Program-made: the position numbers and the translations under genes
DNA from: Marinobacter maritimus
Lineage (GTDB): Bacteria > Pseudomonadota > Gammaproteobacteria > Pseudomonadales > Oleiphilaceae
Reading direction: 5' to 3'
DNA length: 64,000 nt
Assembly: GCF_007671675.1 (NCBI RefSeq)
Contig: NZ_VCGW01000006.1
Coordinates: forward strand, 1-64,000
The notes under the pieces: generated by a model
What the model was told of the DNA's origin: nothing
The model's database searches: none
What the model saw: only the letters and a program-made list of their open reading frames with translations
Shown here: in pieces, positions 39,592 through 49,353 of the stretch
Numbering within the stretch: position 1 is the first letter of the stretch
Layout of the letters: each line of letters starts with the position of its first letter

Positions 39592-40296
39592 TTACTCGAA
39601 CGCCCAGCGCAGAAACGCTTTCTTGTCATCGTCAGACGCAGTTTCCCAGACAGCCTTCAAGCGCTCAAGCGAGCTCATACCGTCACTGAACAAGGCCTCA
39701 CCATCGGTAGCCTGACCATCTGGCAGCGGCGTTCTCGCTGTCGAGGCATATTCCGAGGGCGCCCAGTTTGTCGATCTGGCCAAGGCCTGGCCATCAGCCC
39801 CCACAATTGCCGCAGAGAACTCCGGCATCACCTTCTCCGCCTGCTGACGGGTCTCCGGGACATCAAATTCGAATCTGTAAGTCTCATTGGGTGACGCCTC
39901 AAACCGAACGACCTGGGGCTCGCTTTCTATCACGTAAACCTTGGACTCACCGTTGTCCACAACCCCGGACTTGGCCCAGATCGTTTTGTAGGTAAATACG
40001 ACCTGATTCTCACCCGGGAGCAGAGCGTAATCCAACGCCAGATCATTTATCAGGTAGTTGGTCATGGAGCGACCATTAACCCGGCTAACCTGGATAGCAC
40101 CGGGCACTTTCAGCGTAGCCGCGTTCACCGCCGTGGCCGGGTTGCCTTCCCAGGTTTCAAGCTTGGTAACCGCCGATGAACAGCCCACCAGTACAGATAT
40201 GAGCGCAACAGGCAGTAACGTCCGAACCACCTGTAACCAGCGGCAGGAATGACTCGACTTGAATTTACTAACACGTAAAACGTGACTGATGCTCAT
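39592..40296 (-). CDS. DUF2057-family lipoprotein
   Basis: 234 aa from ATG 40296, which has AAAGGAG five nt upstream. A long basic N-region precedes a hydrophobic core and lipobox LVGC with C39, so it is probably a lipoprotein with an unusually long signal. The DUF2057 (YccT-like) domain follows: GAIQVSRVNGRSM, then LLPGENQVVFTYKTIW. Function of the family is not established; such proteins are envelope associated. The frame is open upstream to 40422 but the ribosome site fixes the start. Confidence 0.8.
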   Translation of the reverse strand: MSISHVLRVSKFKSSHSCRWLQVVRTLLPVALISVLVGCSSAVTKLETWEGNPATAVNAATLKVPGAIQVSRVNGRSMTNYLINDLALDYALLPGENQVVFTYKTIWAKSGVVDNGESKVYVIESEPQVVRFEASPNETYRFEFDVPETRQQAEKVMPEFSAAIVGADGQALARSTNWAPSEYASTARTPLPDGQATDGEALFSDGMSSLERLKAVWETASDDDKKAFLRWAFE

Positions 40297-40549
40297 TTTA
40301 TCTCCTTTAGGATTCGGGTGAGGCTTGGGCTGGCGAAGGATATGACCTGCTAACGTGCATTCTGAACACAGCCGCGGCTGAGGGCAACAGGATACGCAAA
40401 GAGCATGTCGAATAGCCCGCATGAGCGGGCGATCGGATAATTGTCAAAAAATGTTGAATTTCCCCGAATTTGTATTAATTTTAAACAAACCCTTATCCTT
40501 CACGCAGCGTCCGGAATAGAGACATCAACCAGGCGCACAGGAGCCGGCC
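40297..40549. other. Gene-free divergent gap between the DUF2057 and small-protein genes
   Basis: It contains a perfect hairpin GCCCGC-ATGA-GCGGGC at 40415-40430 and, to its right, a strongly AT-rich stretch (40441-40490) that probably holds the rightward promoter. I cannot assign clear -35/-10 boxes. The hairpin lacks a T-run on either strand. Confidence 0.5.
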
Positions 40550-40753
40550 ATGAATACGCAGGTCAGATCAGGAGAAGAGGGGCGCATCCCCTTTCGTAGC
40601 AGTCGGTTTTTCTGTGTTGGAAGCAAATGGTATTTTACGACCCGGGAAGGTTTCGATAGTGGCCCCTTCGCTTCCAGAGAGCGGGCGGAAATCGGGCTGA
40701 AGCGTTTCCTGCACGTGGTGAGACTCCTTCCGGAAGAACAGCAGGTACACTGA
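40550..40753 (+). CDS. Small conserved-looking protein (probably DUF6316)
   Basis: 67 aa, with AGGAG six nt before the ATG. Sequence features SSRFFCVGSKWYFTTREG then GPFASRERAEIGLKRFL match my memory of small proteins named DUF6316 in Pseudomonas and Marinobacter, but I cannot confirm it. It is compact with aromatic residues, with a positively charged helix at the end, and no signal peptide. The function is unknown. It converges on pgpA 12 nt away. Confidence 0.65.
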   Translation: MNTQVRSGEEGRIPFRSSRFFCVGSKWYFTTREGFDSGPFASRERAEIGLKRFLHVVRLLPEEQQVH

Positions 40754-40765
40754 GCTGAGTACCTG

Positions 40766-41293
40766 CTAAAGAATGTAAGGCATCAGCCATACATCAATCG
40801 CGATCAGGCACAGTAACGCCATGCCTCCGGCAACCACGTCATCCACCATAATACCAAGCCCGCCAGGCAACCGCTCATCCAACCAGCTAATGGGCCAGGG
40901 CTTGAGCACATCGAAGAACCTGAAAATCAGGAACGCCAGCATTACGCCGTAAATCTGATCAGGAAAGAGCCCAAGGGCAATCCACATCCCGACAAATTCG
41001 TCCCACACTATCCCGCCATGGTCGTGTACCTTCAAATCGGTAGCTGTTTTTCCACATAGCCAGATACCCACCAGAAAGGCGAGCAAAACGACAAGCCAAT
41101 AGGCAACCGGTGGAAGCCAGGCAAACCCATACCATAGAGGAATCGCTGCGAGGCTGCCCCAGGTTCCCGGAGCGCGCGGCGCGGCACCGCTGCCAAACCC
41201 GAAGGCTAACAGGTGTATAGGGTTTTTGAGGAACCCCGGTGGCAGAATAGCCTGAGGCAAATCCGGCTCTGGCCACTGATCTTCCTGGCTCAT
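40766..41293 (-). CDS. pgpA: Phosphatidylglycerophosphatase A
   Basis: Membrane phosphatase making phosphatidylglycerol from its phosphate; 175 aa with several hydrophobic segments. The family motifs GSGAAPRAPGTWGSL and HDHGGIVWDEFVGMW are intact, with acidic metal ligands. The start overlaps the thiL stop by 4 nt. It is the last gene of the nrdR-rib-nusB-thiL-pgpA series. Confidence 0.95.
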   Translation of the reverse strand: MSQEDQWPEPDLPQAILPPGFLKNPIHLLAFGFGSGAAPRAPGTWGSLAAIPLWYGFAWLPPVAYWLVVLLAFLVGIWLCGKTATDLKVHDHGGIVWDEFVGMWIALGLFPDQIYGVMLAFLIFRFFDVLKPWPISWLDERLPGGLGIMVDDVVAGGMALLCLIAIDVWLMPYIL

Positions 41294-42246
41294 GCTTTTC
41301 TCCTGAAATGGTCAAAACCCGCGGCACCAGATTCCGACACTACAGCAGTCCCATCAAGGCGCAAACCCGGAGTTTGTTCAATCACACCGATAACCGTGAG
41401 CTGATGCTTCAATGATGATGGTGCATCGGCCCATCTTGCCTCAGGGATAGTCGCGCAAAGCTCGTAATCATCACCGGTGCGTAGCGCATACTCTTGGGCT
41501 TCCGGGCCTTTCAGGCGTGTGAGTGCAGGCGATACGGGTACACGCGCACTCTCAATACTGGCACCAACCGAAGACGCTTCAAGAATGTGACCGAGATCCG
41601 CCAACAAACCGTCGGACACATCGATGGCCGCACTAGCGAGACTTCTGAGGGCGGCGCCCAGCGTCAGTCTCGGCTCGGGGTGGTGGTAACGCTCAAGCAC
41701 ATACGCCTCATCTTTGGAGGGGCTAAGCGAATCAAGATAGCCCAGGGCAGCGCCGGCATCACCAAGTGTGCCGGAGACCACTACCAGATCGCCCGGCTTG
41801 GCACCAGAGCGACGGATGGCTGCACCGATAGGGGCCAGGCCGTGTACCTGCAAACTCAAAACCAGAGGGCCGCGAGTTGTGTCGCCCCCTGCAAGCACCA
41901 GTCCAAACGACTCGGCCGCCTTGCCAAGCCCGCATGCAAAATCACACAACCAGGCTTCATCGGCCTCGGGCAAAGTCAATGCAAGGGTAAAGCAGGCGGG
42001 GTCAGCTCCCATGGCAGCAAGATCACTGGCAGCAACCGCAAGCGCTCTCCAGCCGAGATAGTCAGGACGATAGTTGAGGGGAAAGTGCACGCCCTCAACC
42101 AGCGTATCGATGGAGAAAACCAGCTCAGAACCGGGGAGAACTCGCTGAACGGCACAGTCGTCGCCCGGCCCCAAAACGACAGACCGGGAATCGTACAAGC
42201 GGGCTAGCGGCATAAAGTACTGCCGTATCAGCTCAAATTCGTTCAT
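41290..42246 (-). CDS. thiL: Thiamine-monophosphate kinase
   Basis: ATP-dependent kinase making thiamine diphosphate; 318 aa. The AIR-synthase fold signature is seen: LGPGDDCAVQRV, FSIDTLVEGVHF, and SDLAAMGADPA, plus IDVSDGLLADLGHI. It is 3 nt from nusB and overlaps pgpA. Confidence 0.96.
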   Translation of the reverse strand: MNEFELIRQYFMPLARLYDSRSVVLGPGDDCAVQRVLPGSELVFSIDTLVEGVHFPLNYRPDYLGWRALAVAASDLAAMGADPACFTLALTLPEADEAWLCDFACGLGKAAESFGLVLAGGDTTRGPLVLSLQVHGLAPIGAAIRRSGAKPGDLVVVSGTLGDAGAALGYLDSLSPSKDEAYVLERYHHPEPRLTLGAALRSLASAAIDVSDGLLADLGHILEASSVGASIESARVPVSPALTRLKGPEAQEYALRTGDDYELCATIPEARWADAPSSLKHQLTVIGVIEQTPGLRLDGTAVVSESGAAGFDHFRRKA

Positions 42247-42249
42247 CGG

Positions 42250-42726
42250 TCAGCGCGAGCGGGTCTCGGCAAGGCGCAAACGTCGGCCCAGCTTGTCCAG
42301 CACGCTATTGACGAACTTGTGCCCTTCTGTGCCACCGAACTTCTTGGCAAGTTCGATGCCTTCATTAATTACCACCTTGTACGGCACATCCAGGCGATGC
42401 CGCAGTTCATAGGCTCCCACCCGGCAAATGGCCAACTCCACCGGATCTACCTCCTGCAGCGGGCGATCGAGAAACGGCTCAATAAGCTTGTCCAGCTCTG
42501 CCTGTTCGCGATGGACGCCACGCAGGACGTCACGGAAGTACAAGATATCAACCTTGGTCATGTCGTTGTCGACCATGAATTCGGCTTCAATATCCGAGAT
42601 CGGGCTCTTGGCAAAGTGGCGCTGATAAAGCGCCTGCATCGCCAGAACCCGGGCACGGCGGCGATCACCGGCTTTTGGCTGGTCGGACGGCGCCGGGCGG
42701 GGTGTTGTATCTTCAGTATTGCTCAT
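42250..42726 (-). CDS. nusB: Transcription antitermination factor NusB
   Basis: RNA-binding factor that with NusE recognises boxA in rRNA leaders; 158 aa. Family segments [20 protein letters not shown] and [18 protein letters not shown] are visible. It has a Pro/Asp-rich N-terminal extension of about 20 residues. The start overlaps the ribH stop by one nucleotide. Confidence 0.96.
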   Translation of the reverse strand: MSNTEDTTPRPAPSDQPKAGDRRRARVLAMQALYQRHFAKSPISDIEAEFMVDNDMTKVDILYFRDVLRGVHREQAELDKLIEPFLDRPLQEVDPVELAICRVGAYELRHRLDVPYKVVINEGIELAKKFGGTEGHKFVNSVLDKLGRRLRLAETRSR

Positions 42727-43202
42727 TACTCACCCAGCTTGTTGAACAGGCTGACCATTTCCAGCGCCGTGATGGCCGCCTCAGCGCCCTTGTTGCCGGC
42801 CTTGGTACCGGAGCGCTCGATCGCCTGTTCGATAGAATCAACGGTCAATACACCGAAGGTTACCGGTACATCTGTTTCAAGGCTTACCGCACCGAGACCG
42901 CTGGATGCTTCGCCTGCCACGTACTCAAAGTGAGGAGTTCCACCACGAATAACAGCGCCCAGAGCAATAATGGCGTCGTAGCCACCGGTTTCAGCCACGC
43001 GTTTCACGGCCAAGGGCATTTCATAAGCCCCAGGTACTCGTACCAGAGTGATATCACTGTCGGCAATACCATGGCGACGCAAGGTATCTATCGCACCGTT
43101 TACCAGACTCTCCACCACAAAGCCGTTAAAACGGCCAACTACCAGCGCATAGCGACCACTGCACTGGGTAAAATCACCTTCAATTACTTTGATATCTGCC
43201 AT
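42726..43202 (-). CDS. ribH: 6,7-dimethyl-8-ribityllumazine synthase
   Basis: Penultimate step of riboflavin synthesis: condensation of the uracil and dihydroxybutanone-phosphate precursors. 158 aa from ATG 43202, with AAGGAG six nt upstream. The motifs [25 protein letters not shown] and [16 protein letters not shown] are intact. Its product requires riboflavin synthase, whose gene is not in this cluster. Confidence 0.95.
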   Translation of the reverse strand: MADIKVIEGDFTQCSGRYALVVGRFNGFVVESLVNGAIDTLRRHGIADSDITLVRVPGAYEMPLAVKRVAETGGYDAIIALGAVIRGGTPHFEYVAGEASSGLGAVSLETDVPVTFGVLTVDSIEQAIERSGTKAGNKGAEAAITALEMVSLFNKLGE

Positions 43203-43249
43203 CAGTGGCTCCTTCTCGGATCGCAGCGGCAATGCTGCAACCGGGTGTG

Positions 43250-44365
43250 TCAGTCCGGGGTATAGGGAATGTACTCAACCACTTCCAGATCAAATCCGGA
43301 AATCGCCGAGTATTTAACAGAGGGGCTTAGCAGGCGCATTTTGCTTACGCCGAGATCCCTTAGAATCTGGGAACCGGTGCCTATGGTGAAATACACACCC
43401 GAGCTGCCCTTGCCCGCAGGAGTTTGCCCCTGATCAAAGAACTCCTGAATGCGGTCTTCCAGATCGTAACTGTCTTCTGCACTGTTCAGCAGAACCACAA
43501 CGCCACGTCCTTCCGTTGCGACTTTCTCAAGCGCGTGGTGCAGCGGCCAACTGCGGGAATCCTTGCGGCGGGCACCCAGAAGGTCCCTGAGCGTATCGGT
43601 AATATGAACGCGCACCAACACAGGCTCATCTACCGAAATCTCACCAAATATCATGGCCAGGTGTGTCGAGCCCTGAATAACATCTTTGTAAGTGCGTAGC
43701 TTGAACACGCCGTACTCAGTATCGAGCTGGTTCTCTTCGACACACTCAACGGTACGTTCATGAAGGGTACGGTAGTGAATCAGATCCGCAATGGTGCCGA
43801 TCTTCAGATTGTGTATTTCAGCAAAGCGCTCGAGATCCTCCCGACGCGCCATGGAGCCGTCGTCATTCATGACCTCACAGATAACACCCGCAGGCTCGCA
43901 ACCGGCTAATGCAGCCAGGTCACAGGATGCCTCTGTGTGGCCAGCCCGGCTGAGCACGCCGCCAGGATCAGACATCAGAGGGAAAATATGCCCAGGCTGA
44001 ACCAGATCCGACACCTTGGCGTTGCGAGCTACTGCTGCTTGGACAGTGCGGGCACGGTCCGCCGCCGAAATGCCTGTGGTCACGCCCGTAGCCGCTTCAA
44101 TGGAAAGTGTAAATTTGGTGCCAAAGCCCGAGGCGTTCTGTTGGACCATTAACGGCAGGCCCAGCTGTTCACACCGATCACGGGTCATGGGCATACAAAT
44201 AAGGCCACGGCCAAAGCGGGCCATGAAGTTGATGTCGTCTGCGGAGCAATGCTCGGCGGCCATAACCAGGTCACCTTCGTTCTCCCGGTCCTCATCATCC
44301 ATCAGGATAACCATCTTGCCCTGGCGGATATCCTCAATGATTTCTTCAACGCTGTTCAGTGCCAT
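43250..44365 (-). CDS. ribBA: RibBA-like protein: DHBP synthase with a degenerate GTP cyclohydrolase II domain
   Basis: 371 aa. The N-terminal 3,4-dihydroxy-2-butanone-4-phosphate synthase half (residues 1-200) looks active: [30 protein letters not shown]. The C-terminal half aligns with GTP cyclohydrolase II but where active enzymes have a Cys-rich zinc site (C...RCDCG region) this one reads [20 protein letters not shown] and then HHALEK, with no cysteines. This matches the RibBX-type hybrids reported in other proteobacteria. So it probably supplies only DHBP, and a separate ribA is expected elsewhere. Start is ATG 44365; a GTG four codons upstream has a cramped ribosome site. Confidence 0.9.
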   Translation of the reverse strand: MALNSVEEIIEDIRQGKMVILMDDEDRENEGDLVMAAEHCSADDINFMARFGRGLICMPMTRDRCEQLGLPLMVQQNASGFGTKFTLSIEAATGVTTGISAADRARTVQAAVARNAKVSDLVQPGHIFPLMSDPGGVLSRAGHTEASCDLAALAGCEPAGVICEVMNDDGSMARREDLERFAEIHNLKIGTIADLIHYRTLHERTVECVEENQLDTEYGVFKLRTYKDVIQGSTHLAMIFGEISVDEPVLVRVHITDTLRDLLGARRKDSRSWPLHHALEKVATEGRGVVVLLNSAEDSYDLEDRIQEFFDQGQTPAGKGSSGVYFTIGTGSQILRDLGVSKMRLLSPSVKYSAISGFDLEVVEYIPYTPD

Positions 44366-44439
44366 ACTATTTTGCACCCTTTCAATGCTCCCGTCGCAGC
44401 TTCAGGCAACAACCGGGGACGCATTGTGAATTTAAACAT

Positions 44440-45555
44440 TTAGCGGCGAATCAGGATCAGACGCTGGTCTTCCCCTACCTGTCGCCGGTCTTGTACGACC
44501 CATTCAATCTTGTCGGCCATAGTCTCCAGCGGAAGATGCGCCGTAGGCCGGCCCTTACTGCCGAGGAATACCGGAGCCTGGTAAAGCCAGAGCTCGTCGA
44601 CCAGCTGTTCACTGATAAACGTGCCGGCCAGTGTGGGGCCGGCCTCCACCAGCAGCTCATTTATGCCCATTTCACCCAGCGAATCCAGAAGCTCGGATAC
44701 ATCAATACCATTATCTTTCCAGGCAACGCCTTTCAGGCGAATTCCCAACGCCGCAAGATCCTGTGCCGGCGCCGTCGCAAGCGTGGAAGAGGCACAAAAT
44801 ATCTGAACCTTGCCCCCGCGCAGAATCGTTGCGGAAGGTGGTGTTCTGGCATCCCTGTCGGCGATTACTCGCAGTGGCTGCCGAGAAGGCTCGGTGGCAT
44901 CGCCTATATCTCCGAGCTCTTCGCGACGAACGGTTAGTGACGGGTCGTCTGCGAGCACAGTTCCGACGCCCGTAAGAATGGCATCACTGACAGCCCTGAG
45001 CCGCTGAACATCGCGGCGTGCTTCATCACCGGTAATCCACTGGCTTTCACCCGAGGCCATAGCGGTACGGCCATCCAGGCTCGCCGCCATCTTGAGCCGG
45101 ACCCAGGGGCGACCGGTGTTCATGCGTTTCATGAACCCCGGGTTCAGGCGCGCCGCCTCATCCGCCAAAAGCCCTTCACGGACTCGAATACCGGCCTCGC
45201 GGAGCATTTCCAAGCCCCTTCCGGATACCGACGGGTTGGGGTCTTTAGTGGCAGCAAAAACCCGAGAAACACCTGCATCAATCAATGCACGTGCGCAGGG
45301 TGGTGTACGGCCAAAATGACTGCAGGGTTCGAGCGTGACATAGGCCGTCGCGCCACGAGCAGCGGGGCCGGCCTGGCTGAGCGCACGGGTTTCCGCATGG
45401 GCTTCGCCGGCCCGCTCATGCCAGCCTTCACCCAGAATCTTGTCACCACGGGCTATCACGCAGCCAACTCGGGGGTTAGGGTGCGTTGAATAGCGGCCCC
45501 GCCATGCAAGCTGCACGGCCCGAGCCATCATGGACCGTTCCCGGAGTTCGGTCAT
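44440..45555 (-). CDS. ribD: Bifunctional riboflavin deaminase/reductase
   Basis: 371 aa. N-terminal cytidine-deaminase-like zinc site: H53/E55 in EAHAETRAL, and C78 and C87 in [12 protein letters not shown]-terminal reductase domain of the DHFR-like fold ([18 protein letters not shown]). It overlaps nrdR by 4 nt. Downstream there is only a 74-nt gap before the ribBA-like gene, where many relatives carry riboflavin synthase. Confidence 0.95.
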   Translation of the reverse strand: MTELRERSMMARAVQLAWRGRYSTHPNPRVGCVIARGDKILGEGWHERAGEAHAETRALSQAGPAARGATAYVTLEPCSHFGRTPPCARALIDAGVSRVFAATKDPNPSVSGRGLEMLREAGIRVREGLLADEAARLNPGFMKRMNTGRPWVRLKMAASLDGRTAMASGESQWITGDEARRDVQRLRAVSDAILTGVGTVLADDPSLTVRREELGDIGDATEPSRQPLRVIADRDARTPPSATILRGGKVQIFCASSTLATAPAQDLAALGIRLKGVAWKDNGIDVSELLDSLGEMGINELLVEAGPTLAGTFISEQLVDELWLYQAPVFLGSKGRPTAHLPLETMADKIEWVVQDRRQVGEDQRLILIRR

Positions 45556-46070
45556 TTTTTTCCTTCAGGAGAGTGGTTATCCGCCAGCGCCTTGGCAACA
45601 TCCACAGCCGCGTCACCGTTGGACGCCGAAAGTCGCTCAATTTCTTCCTTGAACTCATTGATGTCCTGAAAGCTGCGGTAAACAGAGGCAAACCGGACAT
45701 AAGCAACCTTGTCGAGCTGCCGAAGCTCAGTCATCACCTCTTCGCCCAGCTGCATGGATTTCACCTCGCGCTCTCCTGTCGCACGCAGGCGATATCGGAT
45801 GCGATTTAGCGCAGCATCAATCTGCTCAATACTGACCGGGCGCTTCTCCAGGGCTTTCATAATTCCCGAGCGCAGTTTCTCCTCGTTAAAGGGCTGACGA
45901 ATACCATCCTGTTTGACGACTCTGGGCATAACCAGCTCCGCTGACTCGAAGGTGGTAAAACGCTCACGGCAGGAAAGGCACTCTCTGCGGCGGCGCACCT
46001 GATCGCCCTCGGTCACGAGTCGCGAGTCAATAACCTTGGTATCTGCTTCACCACAGAAAGGACAGTGCAT
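45552..46070 (-). CDS. nrdR: Transcriptional repressor NrdR
   Basis: ATP/dATP-sensing repressor of ribonucleotide reductase genes; 172 aa. Zinc ribbon C3-C6-C31-C34 (CPFCG then [12 protein letters not shown]), then an ATP-cone domain ([21 protein letters not shown]). It heads the rib gene cluster, as in many proteobacteria, 72 nt after glyA. No NrdR box is obvious in the window. Confidence 0.96.
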   Translation of the reverse strand: MHCPFCGEADTKVIDSRLVTEGDQVRRRRECLSCRERFTTFESAELVMPRVVKQDGIRQPFNEEKLRSGIMKALEKRPVSIEQIDAALNRIRYRLRATGEREVKSMQLGEEVMTELRQLDKVAYVRFASVYRSFQDINEFKEEIERLSASNGDAAVDVAKALADNHSPEGKK

Positions 46071-46096
46071 ACTCAGGAACTCCGAAGAGAAAGCCG

Positions 46097-46118
46097 GAGG
46101 GCGCGACTATGCGCGCCC
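46097..46118 (-). terminator. GC-rich hairpin after glyA
   Basis: AGGGCGCG / CGCGCCCT-type stem between glyA and nrdR. There is no clear T-run on the minus strand, so termination is uncertain. Confidence 0.35.
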
Positions 46119-46142
46119 TGCCCGGCAGGTCTTACCAGATGC

Positions 46143-47396
46143 TTAGCCGTATACCGGGAAGCGCGCACACAGGGCTTCAACCTGTTCACGGACACGGCTG
46201 TTGACGGTTTCGTCTTCCAGGTTATCAAGAATGTCGCAAATCCATCCCGCCAGTTCTCGGCATTCCGCCTCACCAAAACCACGGGTGGTGACAGCCGGTG
46301 TACCCAGGCGCAAACCAGAGGTTACGAACGGCGATCGTGGGTCGTTGGGGACTGCATTCTTGTTCACGGTGATGTGCGCACGGCCGAGAGCGGCGTCAGC
46401 ATCTTTACCCGTGATGTCCTGTTTGATCAGGCTCACCAGGAACAGGTGGTTCATTGTACCGCCCGAAACCACATCGTAGCCGCGATCAACAAACACGTTC
46501 GCCATAGCAGAAGCGTTCTTGACTACCTGCTTCTGATAGGTCTTGAATTCGTCGCTCATGGCTTCTTTGAAGCAGATCGCCTTGGCGGCAATCACGTGCA
46601 TCAGCGGGCCACCCTGGCCACCCGGGAATACCGCAGAGTTCAGCTTCTTGTGCAGTGCTTCATCGTCGCAGGCCAGAATCAGGCCGCCACGGGGTCCGCG
46701 CAAGGTTTTGTGGGTAGTAGTTGTGACCACGTGCGCGTGGGGCATCGGGTCGGGATAGACGCCGGCGGCTACCAGGCCTGCCACGTGAGCCATGTCCACA
46801 AACAGGTAAGCACCCACCTTGTCAGCGATGGCACGGAAACGGGCAAAGTCCAGTTCCTGGGAATAGGCAGAGAAGCCTGCAATGATCATCTTCGGCTTGT
46901 GCTCAACCGCCAAGGCCTCCAGCTCTTCGTAATCAATCAGGCCGGTGTCGGTGTTAATGCCGTACTGCACGGCGTTATAGATCTTGCCTGAAAAATTTAC
47001 GCTGGCACCATGGGTAAGGTGGCCACCGTGAGCCAGGCTCATGCCGAGAACGGTATCGCCAGGGTTGACCAGAGCCATGAATACGGCCGAGTTAGCCTGT
47101 GAGCCGGAGTGCGGCTGCACGTTGGCATAAGCGGCGCCGAACAGCTCTTTGGCGCGATCAATCGCCAGTTGCTCAGCTATGTCTACAAACTCGCAGCCAC
47201 CGTAATAACGCTTGCCAGGATAACCCTCAGCGTACTTGTTGGTAAGATCGCTACCCTGAGCTTCCATAACCCGCGGGCTGGTATAGTTCTCCGACGCGAT
47301 CAGCTCAATATGAGCTTCCTGGCGCTTGCTTTCCGCCTGCATGGCGTTCCAGAGTTCGTCGTCGAATCCGGCGATTTTCATATCACGATTAAACAT
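46143..47396 (-). CDS. glyA: Serine hydroxymethyltransferase
   Basis: PLP enzyme interconverting serine and glycine with tetrahydrofolate, supplying one-carbon units; 417 aa. The PLP lysine lies in [13 protein letters not shown] (near 229). Conserved segments [16 protein letters not shown] and YYGGCEFVD are intact. The ribosome site is AGGGG before the ATG. It is divergent from ettA across a 295-nt gap. Confidence 0.97.
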   Translation of the reverse strand: MFNRDMKIAGFDDELWNAMQAESKRQEAHIELIASENYTSPRVMEAQGSDLTNKYAEGYPGKRYYGGCEFVDIAEQLAIDRAKELFGAAYANVQPHSGSQANSAVFMALVNPGDTVLGMSLAHGGHLTHGASVNFSGKIYNAVQYGINTDTGLIDYEELEALAVEHKPKMIIAGFSAYSQELDFARFRAIADKVGAYLFVDMAHVAGLVAAGVYPDPMPHAHVVTTTTHKTLRGPRGGLILACDDEALHKKLNSAVFPGGQGGPLMHVIAAKAICFKEAMSDEFKTYQKQVVKNASAMANVFVDRGYDVVSGGTMNHLFLVSLIKQDITGKDADAALGRAHITVNKNAVPNDPRSPFVTSGLRLGTPAVTTRGFGEAECRELAGWICDILDNLEDETVNSRVREQVEALCARFPVYG

Positions 47397-47691
47397 CGAT
47401 GCGCTGCCCCTGTGTGCTTGGCTGGCCCGGAGAGTCTTGGAAATAGCCCCCGGAATCCCTTAAAATTTGGGCCGCTATTCTAGCCCATTACCGGGTTGGA
47501 AATCACCCTTTATGCAGTTCGCAGATACCGTCATACCGATATCACCTGTTTTCGTGAAATTGCTATAGCTCCCGGGTTTCGATACCTTACAAACCCAACT
47601 AGAAAACCCAGTTAGCAAGTTCCGTAAGGTGGCGGCTCGAAGCGCCTCAGACACCCTGTCACATCTCGTTTTCAAAGAGGGTAATGCCTTT
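47397..47691. other. Divergent gap between glyA and ettA
   Basis: A TAGAAT -10 candidate for glyA lies on the minus strand near 47478, but no good -35 pairs with it. Rightward there is a TATAGC-like box near 47565 for ettA, with no -35 I trust. No riboswitch or repeat is visible. Confidence 0.4.
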
Positions 47692-49353
47692 ATGGCCCAG
47701 TACGTATACAGCATGAACCGAGTGGGCAAAGTGGTTCCGCCCAAACGCGAAATTCTCAAAGATATTTCCCTGAGCTTCTTCCCGGGCGCCAAAATCGGCG
47801 TACTGGGCCTGAACGGTTCAGGTAAATCTACGCTCTTACGCATTATGGCGGGCGTAGATCAGGATTACATTGGCGAAGCCAGGCCTCAGCCAGGCATCAA
47901 TGTAGGTTACCTGCCCCAGGAACCGGAACTGGACGACAGCAAAACCGTAAAGGAAATTGTTGACGAAGCCGTGGCCGACGTTCACAACGCCCTGGCTGAG
48001 CTGGATCAGGTTTACGCCGCCTACGCAGAGCCGGATGCAGATTTTGATGAGCTAGCCAAAAAACAGGGCAAACTGGAAGCTCTGATTCAGGCCACTGATG
48101 GCCATGACATTGAACGCAAAATGGAAGTTGCCGCCGACGCCCTGCGCCTGCCCGCCTGGGACCAGCCGGTAAAAAATCTCTCCGGTGGTGAACGCCGTCG
48201 TGTAGCCCTGTGTCGCCTGTTACTCTCGGGCCCGGACATGCTTCTGCTGGATGAGCCCACCAACCATCTGGACGCAGAATCCGTCGCCTGGCTGGAGCGC
48301 TTCCTGCACGATTACGAAGGCACCGTAGTTGCCATTACCCACGACCGCTACTTCCTCGACAACGTAGCAGGCTGGATTCTGGAGCTCGACCGGGGCCAAG
48401 GCATCCCGTTTGAAGGCAACTATAGCCAATGGCTGGAAAACAAGGAAAAGCGCCTGGGTACAGAAGCCAAACAGGAAGCTTCGCGCCAGAAAGCCATCAA
48501 ACAGGAGCTGGAGTGGGTGCGTAGCAACGCCAAAGGCCGGCAATCGAAGAGCAAAGCCCGCCTTGCCCGTTTCGAAGAAATGAGCTCGCAGGATTTCCAG
48601 AAGCGCAACGAAACCAACGAGATCTATATCCCGCCCGGACCCCGTTTGGGCGACAAGGTCATAGAAGTGGAAGGTATCAGCAAAGCTTTTGGTGATCGCC
48701 TGCTCTACGAAAATGTTTCCTTCTCCGTTCCGCCGGGGGCGATCGTCGGCATCATTGGCGGTAACGGCGCAGGCAAATCCACCCTGTTCCGCATGGTCGC
48801 AGGCCACGACCAACCCGATGCCGGAACCATCACCGTGGGTGAAACGGTCCAGTTGGCCTATGTGGACCAGAACCGTGATCTCGACGGCTCCAAAACCGTG
48901 TGGGAACTGCTCAGTGAAGGCCAGGACATCATCAAGGTCGGCAACTATGAAACACCGTCAAGAGCCTATGCCGGACGCTTCAACTTCAAGGGCTCTGACC
49001 AACAAAAGCGGGTGGGTGATTTGTCCGGCGGTGAGCGTAACCGCCTGCACCTCGCAAAGCTTTTGAAAGAAGGTGGCAACGTGTTGCTGCTGGACGAACC
49101 TACCAACGACCTGGACGTAGAAACCCTGCGCGCTCTGGAGGAAGCTCTTCTGAACTTCCCGGGTTCTGCCATGGTTATCTCGCACGACCGCTGGTTCCTT
49201 GACCGAGTAGCCACGCACATCCTGGCGTTTGAGGATGACGGTGAGGTGGTGTACTTCGAGGGCAACTTCGCCGAATACGACGAAGACCATAAAAAACGCA
49301 AAGGGGATTCCGCTATGGTGCCCCAGCGCATGAAGTACAAGAAGCTGGCCTGA
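47692..49353 (+). CDS. ettA: Energy-dependent translational throttle EttA (ABC-F)
   Basis: Cytoplasmic ABC-F ATPase that binds the ribosomal E site and gates elongation by ADP/ATP ratio; 553 aa. First Walker A GLNGSGKST (39-47), the ABC signature NLSGGERRR, and the P-site linker region; second Walker A GGNGAGKST with LSGGERNRLHLAKLL. There is no transmembrane part. Start ATG 47692 (MAQYVYSMNRVGK) has GAGGG ten nt upstream. radA overlaps it by one nucleotide. Confidence 0.95.
   Translation: MAQYVYSMNRVGKVVPPKREILKDISLSFFPGAKIGVLGLNGSGKSTLLRIMAGVDQDYIGEARPQPGINVGYLPQEPELDDSKTVKEIVDEAVADVHNALAELDQVYAAYAEPDADFDELAKKQGKLEALIQATDGHDIERKMEVAADALRLPAWDQPVKNLSGGERRRVALCRLLLSGPDMLLLDEPTNHLDAESVAWLERFLHDYEGTVVAITHDRYFLDNVAGWILELDRGQGIPFEGNYSQWLENKEKRLGTEAKQEASRQKAIKQELEWVRSNAKGRQSKSKARLARFEEMSSQDFQKRNETNEIYIPPGPRLGDKVIEVEGISKAFGDRLLYENVSFSVPPGAIVGIIGGNGAGKSTLFRMVAGHDQPDAGTITVGETVQLAYVDQNRDLDGSKTVWELLSEGQDIIKVGNYETPSRAYAGRFNFKGSDQQKRVGDLSGGERNRLHLAKLLKEGGNVLLLDEPTNDLDVETLRALEEALLNFPGSAMVISHDRWFLDRVATHILAFEDDGEVVYFEGNFAEYDEDHKKRKGDSAMVPQRMKYKKLA

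Noticed and set aside
40297..40422. Longer DUF2057 start at 40422
   Set aside because: The Shine-Dalgarno AAAGGAG at 40302-40308 fixes the start at 40296, and the extension is Cys-rich and not signal-like.
41494..42207. Rightward 237-aa frame opposite thiL
   Set aside because: No start signal or domain; antisense to an intact thiL.
44366..44439. FMN riboswitch before the ribBA-like gene
   Set aside because: The conserved RFN sequences are absent and the gap is too short.
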